29,004 bases of DNA from Clostridium sp. CAG:169 (lineage in GTDB: Bacteria; Bacillota; Clostridia; Oscillospirales; Ruminococcaceae), in contig FR880216.1 in assembly GCA_000435195.1 (NCBI GenBank), forward strand, positions 34,032 through 63,035, given 5' to 3'. The notes beneath the pieces were generated by a model. The model saw only the letters and a program-made list of their open reading frames with translations, was not told the origin of the DNA and did no database searches. Shown here piece after piece: positions 1 through 7,730 of this stretch. The number at the start of each line of letters is the position of its first letter. The first letter of the stretch is position 1. A program made the translations under genes and the position numbers.

Positions 1-1
1 C

Positions 2-856
2 CTGCCGGTTTCGTCACTGCCGGAGGATGCTGCCGCAGCACTGGAGCCTTACCGGCAGAGCATCTCCTCCCTCGACTACCTGATTTTAAACACCGGTGTT
101 TACTGGGCAGCGGACGGCACGCTGGAGGTTTCCCCCGCCTTTTCACAGACTGCCAAGCTCTTGTCCGGGCAGACCAAGCTGTGGGCAACGGTAAACCCCA
201 AGGGTGCGCTGGTGCGGGAGGGCAGCGCCGGCAGCAGCATCGCCACCGAGCAGCAGCGGCAGACACTCTGTCAAAATATTCTGAGGCTCTGTCAGGAATA
301 CTCTTTGGACGGCATCGACATCGACTGGGAATTTCCGCAGGAAGAGGAGTGGGACAGCTTTTCCCTCCTGCTTGTCCAGCTCAAGCAGCTGCTTTCCTCC
401 CAGCCGCAGCCGATTGCGCTGTCGGTCGCCTTATATCCACAGCAAAATCAGCTGAACGCCGAGGCGATGCAGGCGCTCGACCGTATCCATCTGATGGCAT
501 ATGACCAGTTTGACCAGCAGGGCTTCCACAGCACCCTGCAAACCGCGCAGGAGGCGGTCGAACAGCTTTTGCAGCAGGGAGCCGATGCACGTCAGCTTTC
601 TTTAGGAATCCCCGCCTACGGCAGACCGCTGGATGCTTCTGCACAGTGGGTCTTTTACAAGGACATCCCGCAGGATATTTCCCGGGAAAATCCCGACCTG
701 GATGGGGAAATTTTCTTTAACAGCGCTGCCACCGCAGCTGCTAAAACGCAATTTGCCTGCGACAGCAAGCTGGGCGGCGTGATGCTCTATCATCTTCTCT
801 GCGACCGCACCGGTCCAGACTCGCTGGTTGCCGCCTGCCGCTCTGCTATTGATTAA
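2..856 (+). CDS. Glycoside hydrolase family 18 protein (5' end outside window)
   Basis: The frame is open from the first codon of the window, so the gene begins upstream; the TTG at 161 is internal and not a start. The visible 284 residues contain LDGIDIDWEFP at 302-337, the family 18 DxxDxDxE catalytic motif, whose last acidic residue (Glu, codon 329-331) is the general acid in this family. Further TIM-barrel signatures follow: a strand ending in IHLMAYDQFD and a C-terminal segment with GGVMLYHLLCD. Family 18 enzymes cleave beta-1,4 GlcNAc polymers such as chitin or peptidoglycan-like glycans, and some Bacillota members act on spore cortex. The substrate cannot be told from this fragment, and any signal peptide or LysM domain would lie upstream. 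The gene ends just before a strong terminator and is convergent with the PTS gene. Confidence 0.85.
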   Translation: MPVSSLPEDAAAALEPYRQSISSLDYLILNTGVYWAADGTLEVSPAFSQTAKLLSGQTKLWATVNPKGALVREGSAGSSIATEQQRQTLCQNILRLCQEYSLDGIDIDWEFPQEEEWDSFSLLLVQLKQLLSSQPQPIALSVALYPQQNQLNAEAMQALDRIHLMAYDQFDQQGFHSTLQTAQEAVEQLLQQGADARQLSLGIPAYGRPLDASAQWVFYKDIPQDISRENPDLDGEIFFNSAATAAAKTQFACDSKLGGVMLYHLLCDRTGPDSLVAACRSAID

Positions 857-865
857 AGCAAAAGT

Positions 866-913
866 AAAACAAGCAGCGCCTCGAACAAATTTGTTCGAGG
901 CGCTGCTTGTTTT
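866..913. terminator. Bidirectional terminator, perfect 24/24 inverted repeat
   Basis: Positions 866-889 and 890-913 are exact reverse complements with no spacer. The arms begin AAAACAAGCAGCGCC and end with the matching TTTT, so both strands have a GC-rich stem flanked by A and U tracts. It lies between the convergent glycosidase and PTS genes and should stop transcription from both sides. Confidence 0.9.
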
Positions 914-945
914 GTTTTATGAGAGTTTATCAGAAAATCTCGAAA

Positions 946-2016
946 TTATGCTTCCAGCATCTCGTCGTCTGCCAGAGGATCTCCGTAAACTGCCGGTTCA
1001 GCTGCTTTTGCAGTTGCTTTTTTGCGTTTTTCCAAACGGCTGAACACAGTGCCGCCGACATAACCAGCCAGCAGACCGCCGACTGCTGCCAGAGCCAGAG
1101 CCAGGATGACTTTGCCAGCCGGGTTAAAGCCGAATGGTGCAATCAGACCCGGGATTGGAGAAGCAGTACCAGGAGCGTTGTTGACAATGCCCAGCATTGC
1201 AGCTGCCAGACCTGCCAGACCGCCGCCAAAGAAGTTCGAAACGAAGATCGGGATTGGATGTGCAGTAACGATGTGTGCCTGGGTCAGAGGCTCCAGCATA
1301 ACAGCAATCACGTTGCTCTTGTCGCCGTAGCCCATCTTGTGGAAGACCATACCATTGGTGAAGGAACCGCCGAAGCAGGCGATTGCAGCAATACCCATCG
1401 GCAGACCGGTCAGACCCAGCATTGCGGTCAGAGCCATCGAGCTTAGAGGAGAGGTACAAATCATCTTCATGATACCGCCCAGCAGGAAGCCCATGATAAC
1501 AGGGGACTGGTCAGCTGCTGCGGTGATGGTGCCGCCGATCATACCCAGAATGGAGTTGACAGCAGGGTCAACAACCAGCGCAAACAGTCTTGCCATTGGA
1601 GCAATGGTCAGGGAACCAAGGATGATGTCCAGACCGGTTGGCAGGTATTTTTCAATGTAAGGAGCAATCAGACCGACGATGTAACCGGCGATGAAGCCCG
1701 GCAGGATACCGTAGCCGCCGCAAGCCAGACCGCCTACGACTGCGAACACCGGATTAACGCCCATGCTCAGCGGAACCATGATTCCTGCTGCTACACCACC
1801 CAGGCTGCCGGCAGTTGCGCCAACCTCGCCCAGGAAAGCAATTCCCAGCAGGTCGCCGGTGATGTACTTGTGGACTGCTTCAATCAGGAAGGAAGCAACT
1901 GCTGCGTTTGCCATACCGGACATCGCCTGACTGCCCTTTGGAAACTTCAGGCTAAAGATGGAAAAAACAGCCAAGGTGAGGAGCAGCAGACCCACTCCAG
2001 AAATAATTGTCATCAT
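946..2016 (-). CDS. PTS EIIC-like membrane protein (PTS_EIIC_2 / PfoR-type family)
   Basis: This 356-residue, highly hydrophobic protein has about eight to ten membrane segments rich in Gly and Ala. Recognisable stretches are PTGLDIILGSLTIAPMARL, CFGGSFTNGMVFHKMGYGDK and TAHPIPIFVSNFFGGGLAG. It resembles the EIIC-like family once annotated as putative toxin regulator (PfoR); the transported substrate is unknown. No EIIA or EIIB domain or gene is next to it, so coupling to the phosphotransferase system is unproven. The start is the first of two ATG codons (2016-2011), with GGAGG at 2030-2026 nine bases away. The C-terminal tail is charged and probably cytoplasmic. It is likely transcribed alone from a promoter near 2104-2133 and ends at the shared terminator. 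Confidence 0.85.
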   Translation of the reverse strand: MMTIISGVGLLLLTLAVFSIFSLKFPKGSQAMSGMANAAVASFLIEAVHKYITGDLLGIAFLGEVGATAGSLGGVAAGIMVPLSMGVNPVFAVVGGLACGGYGILPGFIAGYIVGLIAPYIEKYLPTGLDIILGSLTIAPMARLFALVVDPAVNSILGMIGGTITAAADQSPVIMGFLLGGIMKMICTSPLSSMALTAMLGLTGLPMGIAAIACFGGSFTNGMVFHKMGYGDKSNVIAVMLEPLTQAHIVTAHPIPIFVSNFFGGGLAGLAAAMLGIVNNAPGTASPIPGLIAPFGFNPAGKVILALALAAVGGLLAGYVGGTVFSRLEKRKKATAKAAEPAVYGDPLADDEMLEA

Positions 2017-2103
2017 CGTTCATAACCTCCATAAAACTCTCTGTTTAAAATATCCGTGTGTCGGTACCGTTTGCCGTGTACCCACGCGATTGACTATGCC
2101 TAA

Positions 2104-2133
2104 ATTATAGAAGCAAACTTTATAAAACTTCAA
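2104..2133 (-). promoter_or_regulatory. Sigma-A type promoter for the PTS EIIC-like gene
   Basis: On the minus strand TTGAAG (2133-2128), an 18-base spacer and a perfect TATAAT (2109-2104) lie about 90 bases upstream of the start codon. Confidence 0.55.
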
Positions 2134-2337
2134 AAAGTTACAGAAATTTTTTTTGCAAAAAATCCGAAAAAAGCAACTTTGTCGAAATTGTCCACTCAAA
2201 ACAGATAGTCCACAGCGTTATGTACAAAGAATTTCCGCTTTTTCTTGTCTTTCAAAAATAGCCGATGCAGCATATTGTACAATAAATCGATTTGTTTTTT
2301 GACATATAGAAGGTGACAACCTTTCTATGATACAGTA
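2134..2337. other. AT-rich intergenic region without a gene
   Basis: No plausible coding frame is seen. A short imperfect palindrome (ATAGAAGGT / ACCTTTCTAT) lies at 2305-2328, possibly a protein-binding site. A TTGACA at 2299-2304 has no good -10 at normal spacing. Confidence 0.4.
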
Positions 2338-2379
2338 AAAGCCGCCTTTGTCCTGTCATTCAGGTACAAAGGCGGCTTT
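2338..2379 (-). terminator. Terminator of the response regulator operon
   Basis: The 14-base arms AAAGCCGCCTTTGT (2338-2351) and ACAAAGGCGGCTTT (2366-2379) are perfectly complementary, with an inner CCTG/CAGG pairing in the loop. It lies 22 bases past the response regulator stop codon, and the minus-strand transcript runs into a short U tract. Confidence 0.8.
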
Positions 2380-2401
2380 GCCTGTATTTTTTGTATCAGC
2401 T

Positions 2402-3277
2402 TTAGTTGGTGCAGTAAAAAATCAGCGAATTCAAAAAGTTTTTCAGCGATACCTTTCCATGGGTTCCCGATTTTCCGCGGATGTAATCCATCTCCTTGCG
2501 AATCTGTTCAAAGCTGTACAGTGTCCCTGCCAGGTCGTGGAAGGTGTCGTTGGAGTAGTCCTCCAACCCCATATTGGCAAGGTTGGTCAGCCCTGCATTG
2601 ACCGCACGTCGGATGCGCTGCTCCATCGACTTGGAGTTGTTGGGACTAAAGCGGCTGCACAGCTCCGACACGGTAAATTTTCCCGATTCCGGTCCCTGCT
2701 CAATCATATAATCCACCAGTGTGATGATGTCCGCGCTGCCGCTCTCCCCGATGATGCCCAGCTTCTGCAAAATCCCGCGCAGACGTTTGATATGCGGCTT
2801 ATCCTCCGGCTGCTCGGACAACAGCTTGAGCTCCGGCACCGGTGCAGCAGCCATATTTTCCTGCCCGCCCTGCATAAACAGCGACTGCATCTGCTGGAAG
2901 GTGCGCTTCATCTGGATGGAGTCCACAACGTTGGTCAGCACCCGCACGACCTCCACACCGTTGACCGGCTTCTGCAAAAAGAAGGTGACCCCGCACTCAT
3001 ACGCCTGCGCAACCATCTCCTTGCTGCTGACCTGCGAGAGCATGACATAGCAGATGTCTGGGTACTGCTCCTTTGCCTTGCGCACAAAGTTGATTCCATC
3101 CATAATTGGCATCAGCAGATCCACAATGATAATATCCGGGTGGATAAAGCGCAGGTCCTCCAGCGCATCCACTCCATTGGAGGCACTGCCGCACACCTCG
3201 CCCAGCTTCTTCTGCTGGATGATGATTTTCAGGATATTGCACACACTGGCATCGTCGTCAATCAAATAAAATTTCAT
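2402..3277 (-). CDS. Response regulator, GlnL/YcbB-like
   Basis: The 291-residue protein has an N-terminal receiver domain (about residues 1-120): the acidic cluster D7-D9, the phospho-acceptor D53 in IIIVDLLMP, S81 and the conserved K103-P104. The C-terminal part (about 160-291) resembles the YcbB domain of Bacillus subtilis GlnL, with SMEQRIRRAVNAGLTNLANM, GLEDYSNDTF and a terminal IRKEMDYIRG-GKVSLKNF pattern. That domain is the DNA-binding output in GlnL, which answers to glutamine. It overlaps the kinase gene by four bases (ATGA), so the pair is translationally coupled. The target genes are not shown by the sequence. The PTS gene just downstream is separated by a terminator and has its own promoter, but could still be a regulon member. 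Confidence 0.85.
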   Translation of the reverse strand: MKFYLIDDDASVCNILKIIIQQKKLGEVCGSASNGVDALEDLRFIHPDIIIVDLLMPIMDGINFVRKAKEQYPDICYVMLSQVSSKEMVAQAYECGVTFFLQKPVNGVEVVRVLTNVVDSIQMKRTFQQMQSLFMQGGQENMAAAPVPELKLLSEQPEDKPHIKRLRGILQKLGIIGESGSADIITLVDYMIEQGPESGKFTVSELCSRFSPNNSKSMEQRIRRAVNAGLTNLANMGLEDYSNDTFHDLAGTLYSFEQIRKEMDYIRGKSGTHGKVSLKNFLNSLIFYCTN

Positions 3278-4596
3278 TTGTTTTCCACCTCCAGATTTTT
3301 TTGCGGAATGCTGATGATAAAATCGGTGCAGCCTTCTTCCGACTGTACCCGGATGGTTCCTCCCATCTGACTTTCTATAATATCCCGCACCAGACTCAAT
3401 CCCAGTCCACGGCTGACCTTGCCGGTTTCGTAGTCGATTTTGGTAGAAAATCCCGGTTCAAAGATGCTCGGCAGATATTCCGGCTCGATGCCGCCGCAGT
3501 TGTCATGGACACACAGCTGATAGCTTTCTCCCTGCTGGCTTTCGGAAACAACCACCTGTGCCTGCTTTTCACCCGCCGCTTCGGCAGCGTTGTTAATCAG
3601 GTTTCGCAGCACCGACATCAGCTCATAATGTTTATCGGTAAAAAAGTTTTTCTCCATCGAAAAGCTGACCTGCACATTCTCTCCAAAACCATCGAATCCA
3701 TTTCGGGTGCTGTTCTGGAGGGTTTGCAGAATATCCCGCATCCACATCCCGTTCTGCTGGTCATCGTCATTCAGCGCAGCCGAAATGCCATTCATAATCA
3801 GGTAGTATTCCTTCTTGACCTCGTGAATATCCTTTGCCACTGTCAGCGCCTTTTGTGCCAGTTGTTCCATCTGCTGCGATTGCTCCTGCACAGCCATCTG
3901 GTTCAGCTGGTTGTACAGCGCATAGGATACCGCCATGGTGTCCTCGATGCGGTTGGTGTTCTTGTTCATCCAGATGACCTCGCTCTTGAGCTGTGAAGTC
4001 AGCATCAGCAGGTGGTTGTAGCGCTCTCGGTCATCCTTGTTTAGAATAAACATCCCATAAGCATCCAACGCTGCCAGACAGATGGCTGCCAACGCACTTC
4101 TGCCCAGCGCCACAATCAGCAGGCGCAGCAGCACCTCCGGCAAAAACATCCGCACCCCCAGGCGCACGCCTACCTCCACCATGTTCGACACCATATCAAT
4201 GCCGACCAACGGCAACAGGCGCAGCAGCGAAAAGTGCTGCATCGGCGCCAGATGGACATATAACGCAAACAGTCCGCCGTACATCAGATAGAACAGCATC
4301 TCCGGGGAATATGCCCAAAATCCCTGTATAAAGCTGCCCTCGTGCAGCCACTCCACTGCACAGCGCACCAACAGGATGCCCGGTGCCGCAATCAAGGTGA
4401 CCGGAAACACCGGAAAATTGCTGCTGAGAAAGGTCATCACCGGCAGACAGATGACCGCAAGCGAGATACGGAATCCATTGATAATCAGGTTCAGGTCGAG
4501 TTGTGCAACAAAAATCATAATGGCTGCCGACAACAGCATCAGCCTTCGTTGCTGTCCTTTTTCCGTCAGCTCGGTCCTTTCCCTCATTTTTTTCAT
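3274..4596 (-). CDS. Membrane sensor histidine kinase, GlnK-like partner
   Basis: The start is taken at ATG 4596, which has AGGAGG at 4610-4605 eight bases upstream. An in-frame ATG at 4638 lacks a ribosome site, so the product is 440 residues. About five to six membrane helices fill residues 20-185, followed by a linker helix. The phospho-acceptor lies in KDIHEVKKEY (H258). The ATPase domain has the N box LRNLINNAAE (330-339), G1 box DNCGG (365-369), F box FEPGFST (379-385) and G2 box GLGLS (397-401). This is the HATPase_c_5/GHKL-like layout paired with GlnL regulators, in which the kinase senses a small molecule through its membrane region. Signal and substrate are unknown here. It sits first in a two-gene operon. 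Confidence 0.87.
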   Translation of the reverse strand: MKKMRERTELTEKGQQRRLMLLSAAIMIFVAQLDLNLIINGFRISLAVICLPVMTFLSSNFPVFPVTLIAAPGILLVRCAVEWLHEGSFIQGFWAYSPEMLFYLMYGGLFALYVHLAPMQHFSLLRLLPLVGIDMVSNMVEVGVRLGVRMFLPEVLLRLLIVALGRSALAAICLAALDAYGMFILNKDDRERYNHLLMLTSQLKSEVIWMNKNTNRIEDTMAVSYALYNQLNQMAVQEQSQQMEQLAQKALTVAKDIHEVKKEYYLIMNGISAALNDDDQQNGMWMRDILQTLQNSTRNGFDGFGENVQVSFSMEKNFFTDKHYELMSVLRNLINNAAEAAGEKQAQVVVSESQQGESYQLCVHDNCGGIEPEYLPSIFEPGFSTKIDYETGKVSRGLGLSLVRDIIESQMGGTIRVQSEEGCTDFIISIPQKNLEVENK

Positions 4597-4643
4597 TCGG
4601 GTGCCCTCCTTTTGGGAGTTTTTCTCCCTTTTATACATTTAGC

Positions 4644-4669
4644 TTGACACAAAATCACTTTTCTGTCAA
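4644..4669. promoter_or_regulatory. 26-base near-palindrome upstream of the sensor kinase
   Basis: TTGACA (4644-4649) and TGTCAA (4664-4669) flank AAAA-TCAC-TTTT, giving 20 of 26 symmetric bases. The minus-strand TTGACA could serve as a -35 element, but no good -10 sits at 17 bases. It is a candidate operator, or an activator site for the two-component operon. Confidence 0.4.
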
Positions 4670-4775
4670 TAAGCACCCTTTATTCCGATGTCGAACTGGC
4701 AGTTTTAACTAAATTTACTCCCTGTTTTTTTATAAACTCCATCGTTTTCCTTTTCCTCTGTCCTCACCCAAGCAT

Positions 4776-5669
4776 CTATCGGTTTTCCGAAACCACCACC
4801 TGCACCTCCCCGGTGTTCGCCTGACCGATGATATAAGCTGTACTCAGCACACCGCGGCGCGCCTGCATCCCAAAGCTGAGCAGCAGGTCCATCTCCCCAT
4901 AGCCCGGCAGATACCGTTGACTGATACGCCATTCTCCCTGGTCCATCTCCACATCCTGAATCCTCGGCTCGATGCGCACCGGCGTGTTTGCCACCAAAAA
5001 GCTATAACTTCCCGGGCGCAGCCGGCGGGACAGGGTGGTTTCCTTATAACGCACATCTGAAAACAGCACCCGACCATCCGCTGTCAGCAAATCCAGAGCG
5101 GTATCCCCCAACAGGAAGTTTGCCATGCGCAGACATCCAAAACCTCCCATCTGTCCCGAGCAGGCGGTATCATTGACCCGCACCAGCTCCAGCGCGCCGG
5201 TGGAGGCGTTATTGACGATGACAAAGGTCAACTGCTCTCCATAGGACATCGGCACCGTCTTGCGCAGCAGCAGCGTCCTGCCGCTGCCGGCATTGATGAG
5301 GCTGACGGTGCGGAACCCTTCTGCAAAACAATAATATGTAGAAAAATTACCGAACGCCAGATTGCTTGCCACCCGCTGGGAGCCGACGTTGACATTTAAA
5401 GAACCCGCCTGCACCGCCGCATGGAAAAATCGGACCCGACAGCAGCGCATGACCGGCTGACCGGGCTGGGTGACGATGGGCGGGATCGGCTGCGGATAGA
5501 CCGGCGGTGCGGAGCCGTCCACATCCGGGTAGCTCGGCAGCGTCTGCGGCGTATCCGGCACCCCTTCCACTGCCGGTCCCGAGCCATCCACATCCGGGTA
5601 GCTCGGCAGTGTCTGCGGCAAATCCCGCTGCTGTTGTTCCTGATAAAACTCATTTGTCTGTTGATTCAT
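4776..5669 (-). CDS. DUF4397-type tandem-domain protein with proline-rich repeat
   Basis: The ATG at 5669 is preferred because GGAAGG (5684-5679) lies nine bases upstream; a GTG at 5678 would sit on that site. The 297 residues start with a Gln-rich tail. Two copies of PQTLPSYPDVDGS and a proline stretch follow (about 17-72). Then come two related beta-rich units, the first beginning VRFFHAAVQAGSLNVNVGSQ. The pattern FHAA...LNV.V....VASNLAFG...TYY is that of DUF4397, a domain found in surface and spore-associated proteins of Bacillota. No signal peptide, membrane anchor or LPxTG is visible, so the location is unclear; a spore or cell-envelope role is only inference. It stands alone upstream of the two-component operon. 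Confidence 0.75.
   Translation of the reverse strand: MNQQTNEFYQEQQQRDLPQTLPSYPDVDGSGPAVEGVPDTPQTLPSYPDVDGSAPPVYPQPIPPIVTQPGQPVMRCCRVRFFHAAVQAGSLNVNVGSQRVASNLAFGNFSTYYCFAEGFRTVSLINAGSGRTLLLRKTVPMSYGEQLTFVIVNNASTGALELVRVNDTACSGQMGGFGCLRMANFLLGDTALDLLTADGRVLFSDVRYKETTLSRRLRPGSYSFLVANTPVRIEPRIQDVEMDQGEWRISQRYLPGYGEMDLLLSFGMQARRGVLSTAYIIGQANTGEVQVVVSENR
5512..5619. repeat. Direct repeat of 39 bases, 69-base period, inside the DUF4397 gene
   Basis: 5512-5550 and 5581-5619 differ at only two positions. They encode the duplicated PQTLPSYPDVDGS segment, so the copy number could change by recombination or slippage. Confidence 0.85.
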
Positions 5670-5750
5670 CTTCTTCACCTTCCATCACAGGATAGGGAAA
5701 GGCTTCCCCTCCCTTTCATCGTATGAAACTTCCTGTAAATGGTGCTTCCC

Positions 5751-7247
5751 CTAGCGTCGAAGAATATTTACTGTATCGGTCGCAACCGCCCGGCAAAAGG
5801 CGCTGTCATGCTCGACGAACAGCATCGTTCCTTCAAAATCCGCCACCAGCTGCTCCAGCTGGATGCGTGAAAAGATGTCGATATAGTTGAGCGGTTCATC
5901 CCAAAGGTAAAGGTGCGCCTGCTCGCACAAGCTCTTTGCAATCAGCACCTTTTTCTTCTGTCCCTGGCTGTATTGCTGCATCGGCAGGTCGAACTGTTCC
6001 CGCTCAAATCCCAGGTTGCGCAGGATGGACAGGCAGCGGCTTTGGTCAATGCTGCACTCCTGTAAATAGTCGCACAGATTTCCCTGCAAAAAGGAGGCAT
6101 CCTGCGGCACCAGCGACAGCCGCAACCCCGATGCCCGCTCCAGCTGACCGCAAAAGGGAAGCTCCTCCCCCATCAGCAGCCACAGCAGGCTGGTTTTTCC
6201 ACAGCCGTTCCTGCCGTGCAGGGCAATCTTGTCCCCTGCACGAACTGCAAAGCTAATCGGTTCAAACAGCTCCCGTCCGTCAAAGCAGACGGAAAGCTCT
6301 CTTGCCTGCAAAAGCGTTTTGGCAAAATGCTCCACCGGCTGCAATTTGAGCTTGCCGGTGTTTTCCACTCCCTTGAGCAGCTCCTCTTTTTGCCGGATTG
6401 CCTGCTCGCGGCGGGACTGGATGTTTTTGGAGCGCTGCATCATCTTGGCTGCTTTATGCCCGATAAACCCACGGTCGCAGGGTCCTTCTCCAATCTTGCT
6501 GCTTTCCACCTTGCCTGACCAATCGGCTGTCCGCCGCGCCGCCGTTTGCAGTCGACCAATCTCCTTTTTAAGCCGTTCGTTCTGCTCCCTTTCCGACTGC
6601 ACCCTCGTCTGATAATCCTGGTACCAGCCGGTAAAATCCCCTTTGCGCAGCTGGATGCCATCCCGGTCGAGCGAAAAGATATGGTCGACACACCCATCCA
6701 GAAAATCGCGGTCGTGGGACACCAGCAAAAATCCCTTCTGCCTTTTTAAATAGTCCGCCACCAGCTGTCGGGATTCGGTGTCCAGGTGGTTGGTCGGTTC
6801 GTCGATCAATGGAAAAGCGTTTTCCTGCAAAAACAGCGCAGCCAGCTGTAACTTGGTCTTTTCTCCGCCAGACAGCTGCTCAAACGGACGCCACAGCGCA
6901 TCCTCTGGAAATTCCAACAGAGAAAGCTCCCGCTCCAGCTGCCACTGCTGACAATCCGGGCAGATTTGCTGAGCAACCTCGAGCGCCAGCCATTCTGGAT
7001 GCTCCACCGGCGCCGGAAAATAGCCGAAGCGAACTTTGGTCTGGATGCTGCCGGTAAATCCACGCAGCCCGTATGCTTCTCCCTGTGCGCCCAGCAGCAA
7101 CCGCAGCAGGGTGGTCTTTCCTCTGCCGTTTCGTCCGGTCAGTCCCAGATGCCAATCGGTGTCCAGCGCAATCGAAAGGTCCTCAAAGACCGGTTGATAG
7201 CTGCCCTCGTAACAAAAGGACAGGTTGGATAATAAAATCATAGCCAT
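5751..7247 (-). CDS. ABC-F ribosomal protection protein, Lsa-type
   Basis: Two ATPase domains sit on one chain without membrane segments. Domain 1 has Walker A GRNGRGKTT (about 38-46), signature LSGGEKTKL (125-133) and DEPTNHLD (149-156). Domain 2 has Walker A GRNGCGKTS (345-353), the weak signature YSQGQKKK and WDEPLNYID. The linker has WSGKVESSKIG and DRGFIGHKAAKMMQRSKN, both hallmarks of the Lsa group, which removes lincosamides, pleuromutilins and streptogramin A from the ribosome. ATG codons lie at 7253, 7247 and 7241; 7247 is chosen because GAGGTG at 7260-7255 is seven bases away, while 7253 is too close. Expression is probably induced by antibiotic, since a leader with peptides and an intrinsic terminator precedes the gene. 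The exact drug profile cannot be read from sequence. Confidence 0.88.
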   Translation of the reverse strand: MAMILLSNLSFCYEGSYQPVFEDLSIALDTDWHLGLTGRNGRGKTTLLRLLLGAQGEAYGLRGFTGSIQTKVRFGYFPAPVEHPEWLALEVAQQICPDCQQWQLERELSLLEFPEDALWRPFEQLSGGEKTKLQLAALFLQENAFPLIDEPTNHLDTESRQLVADYLKRQKGFLLVSHDRDFLDGCVDHIFSLDRDGIQLRKGDFTGWYQDYQTRVQSEREQNERLKKEIGRLQTAARRTADWSGKVESSKIGEGPCDRGFIGHKAAKMMQRSKNIQSRREQAIRQKEELLKGVENTGKLKLQPVEHFAKTLLQARELSVCFDGRELFEPISFAVRAGDKIALHGRNGCGKTSLLWLLMGEELPFCGQLERASGLRLSLVPQDASFLQGNLCDYLQECSIDQSRCLSILRNLGFEREQFDLPMQQYSQGQKKKVLIAKSLCEQAHLYLWDEPLNYIDIFSRIQLEQLVADFEGTMLFVEHDSAFCRAVATDTVNILRR

Positions 7248-7262
7248 TGGCATTCACCTCTG

Positions 7263-7310
7263 AAAAATAAAAAAATGGGGAGCAGCAGGAAAAATTCCCA
7301 CTGCTCCCCA
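7263..7310 (-). terminator. Attenuator (intrinsic terminator) in the ABC-F leader
   Basis: TGGGGAGCAG (7276-7285) pairs with CTGCTCCCCA (7301-7310). On the minus strand the stem is followed by seven U, an A and five more U (7275-7263), ending just before the ribosome site of the ABC-F gene. Being upstream of the gene and downstream of its promoter, it is a regulated terminator. CTGCTC on the minus strand at 7338-7333 could pair with the first arm as an antiterminator. Confidence 0.85.
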
Positions 7311-7345
7311 AAAGCCCTGCCCATCAGACAATGAGCAGAAACATT

Positions 7346-7492
7346 CTATTCTTTCAGATTACGGCTGCACAAAGGCAGACCGTTTCGGTCAGAAAGGAGC
7401 TGCGCAGTTTTCTTTTTCCCGCTGCATGGCAAACGACAACGACGACCGGTCTTTCTCGGTCGCTGACAGTTATCTTCTGTTTGCCTGTTCAT
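7346..7492 (-). CDS. Possible second leader ORF, 48 codons
   Basis: The ATG at 7492 begins two bases after the stop of the 9-codon leader peptide, so it could be translated by reinitiation. It has no ribosome site of its own. The product is very basic and Cys-rich (it starts MNRQTEDNCQRPRKTGRRCR) and resembles nothing known to me. It may only be RNA structure: CGACCG/CGGTCG and GACCG-AAA-CGGTC hairpins lie within it. Confidence 0.3.
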   Translation of the reverse strand: MNRQTEDNCQRPRKTGRRCRLPCSGKKKTAQLLSDRNGLPLCSRNLKE

Positions 7493-7494
7493 CG

Positions 7495-7524
7495 TTAGCA
7501 GGAAAAATTGCGCAATCCTTTCAC
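7495..7524 (-). CDS. Leader peptide of the ABC-F attenuator, 9 residues
   Basis: GTG start at 7524 with GAGG six bases upstream encodes MKGLRNFSC and then TAA. It is about 30 bases after the predicted transcription start. In known ABC-F attenuators a drug-stalled ribosome on a short leader ORF switches the RNA to read-through; that role is inferred here from position and size. Confidence 0.55.
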   Translation of the reverse strand: MKGLRNFSC

Positions 7525-7558
7525 CTCAATCCTCTTGTAAAAGTTAAAATACGTTCCT

Positions 7559-7587
7559 ATCATATCAACCTTCCTGCCTTTTGTCAA
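7559..7587 (-). promoter_or_regulatory. Sigma-A promoter of the ABC-F leader transcript
   Basis: On the minus strand a perfect TTGACA (7587-7582), a 17-base spacer and TATGAT (7564-7559). Transcription should start near 7552, giving a leader of about 300 bases. Confidence 0.85.
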
Positions 7588-7625
7588 GCGAGATTCATTT
7601 GTTTTTACTTTAACAAACTAAAGTC

Positions 7626-7654
7626 TTGTCCTACGCAAGAAAGTATGGTATAGT
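7626..7654 (+). promoter_or_regulatory. Promoter of the pyrophosphatase gene
   Basis: TTGTCC (7626-7631), 17 bases, TATAGT (7649-7654), about 75 bases before the start codon and divergent from the ABC-F promoter. Confidence 0.65.
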
Positions 7655-7730
7655 GACATTGAATGAAATATTCTGGTTAAAACCAGATAAATAGACAAAG
7701 AGCAAGCCATCCAGGAGAGGAGAAAACACT

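Noticed and set aside
2299..2331. Plus-strand TTGACA with TATGAT as a small-RNA promoter
   Set aside because: Spacing of 21 bases is too long and no transcript unit fits.
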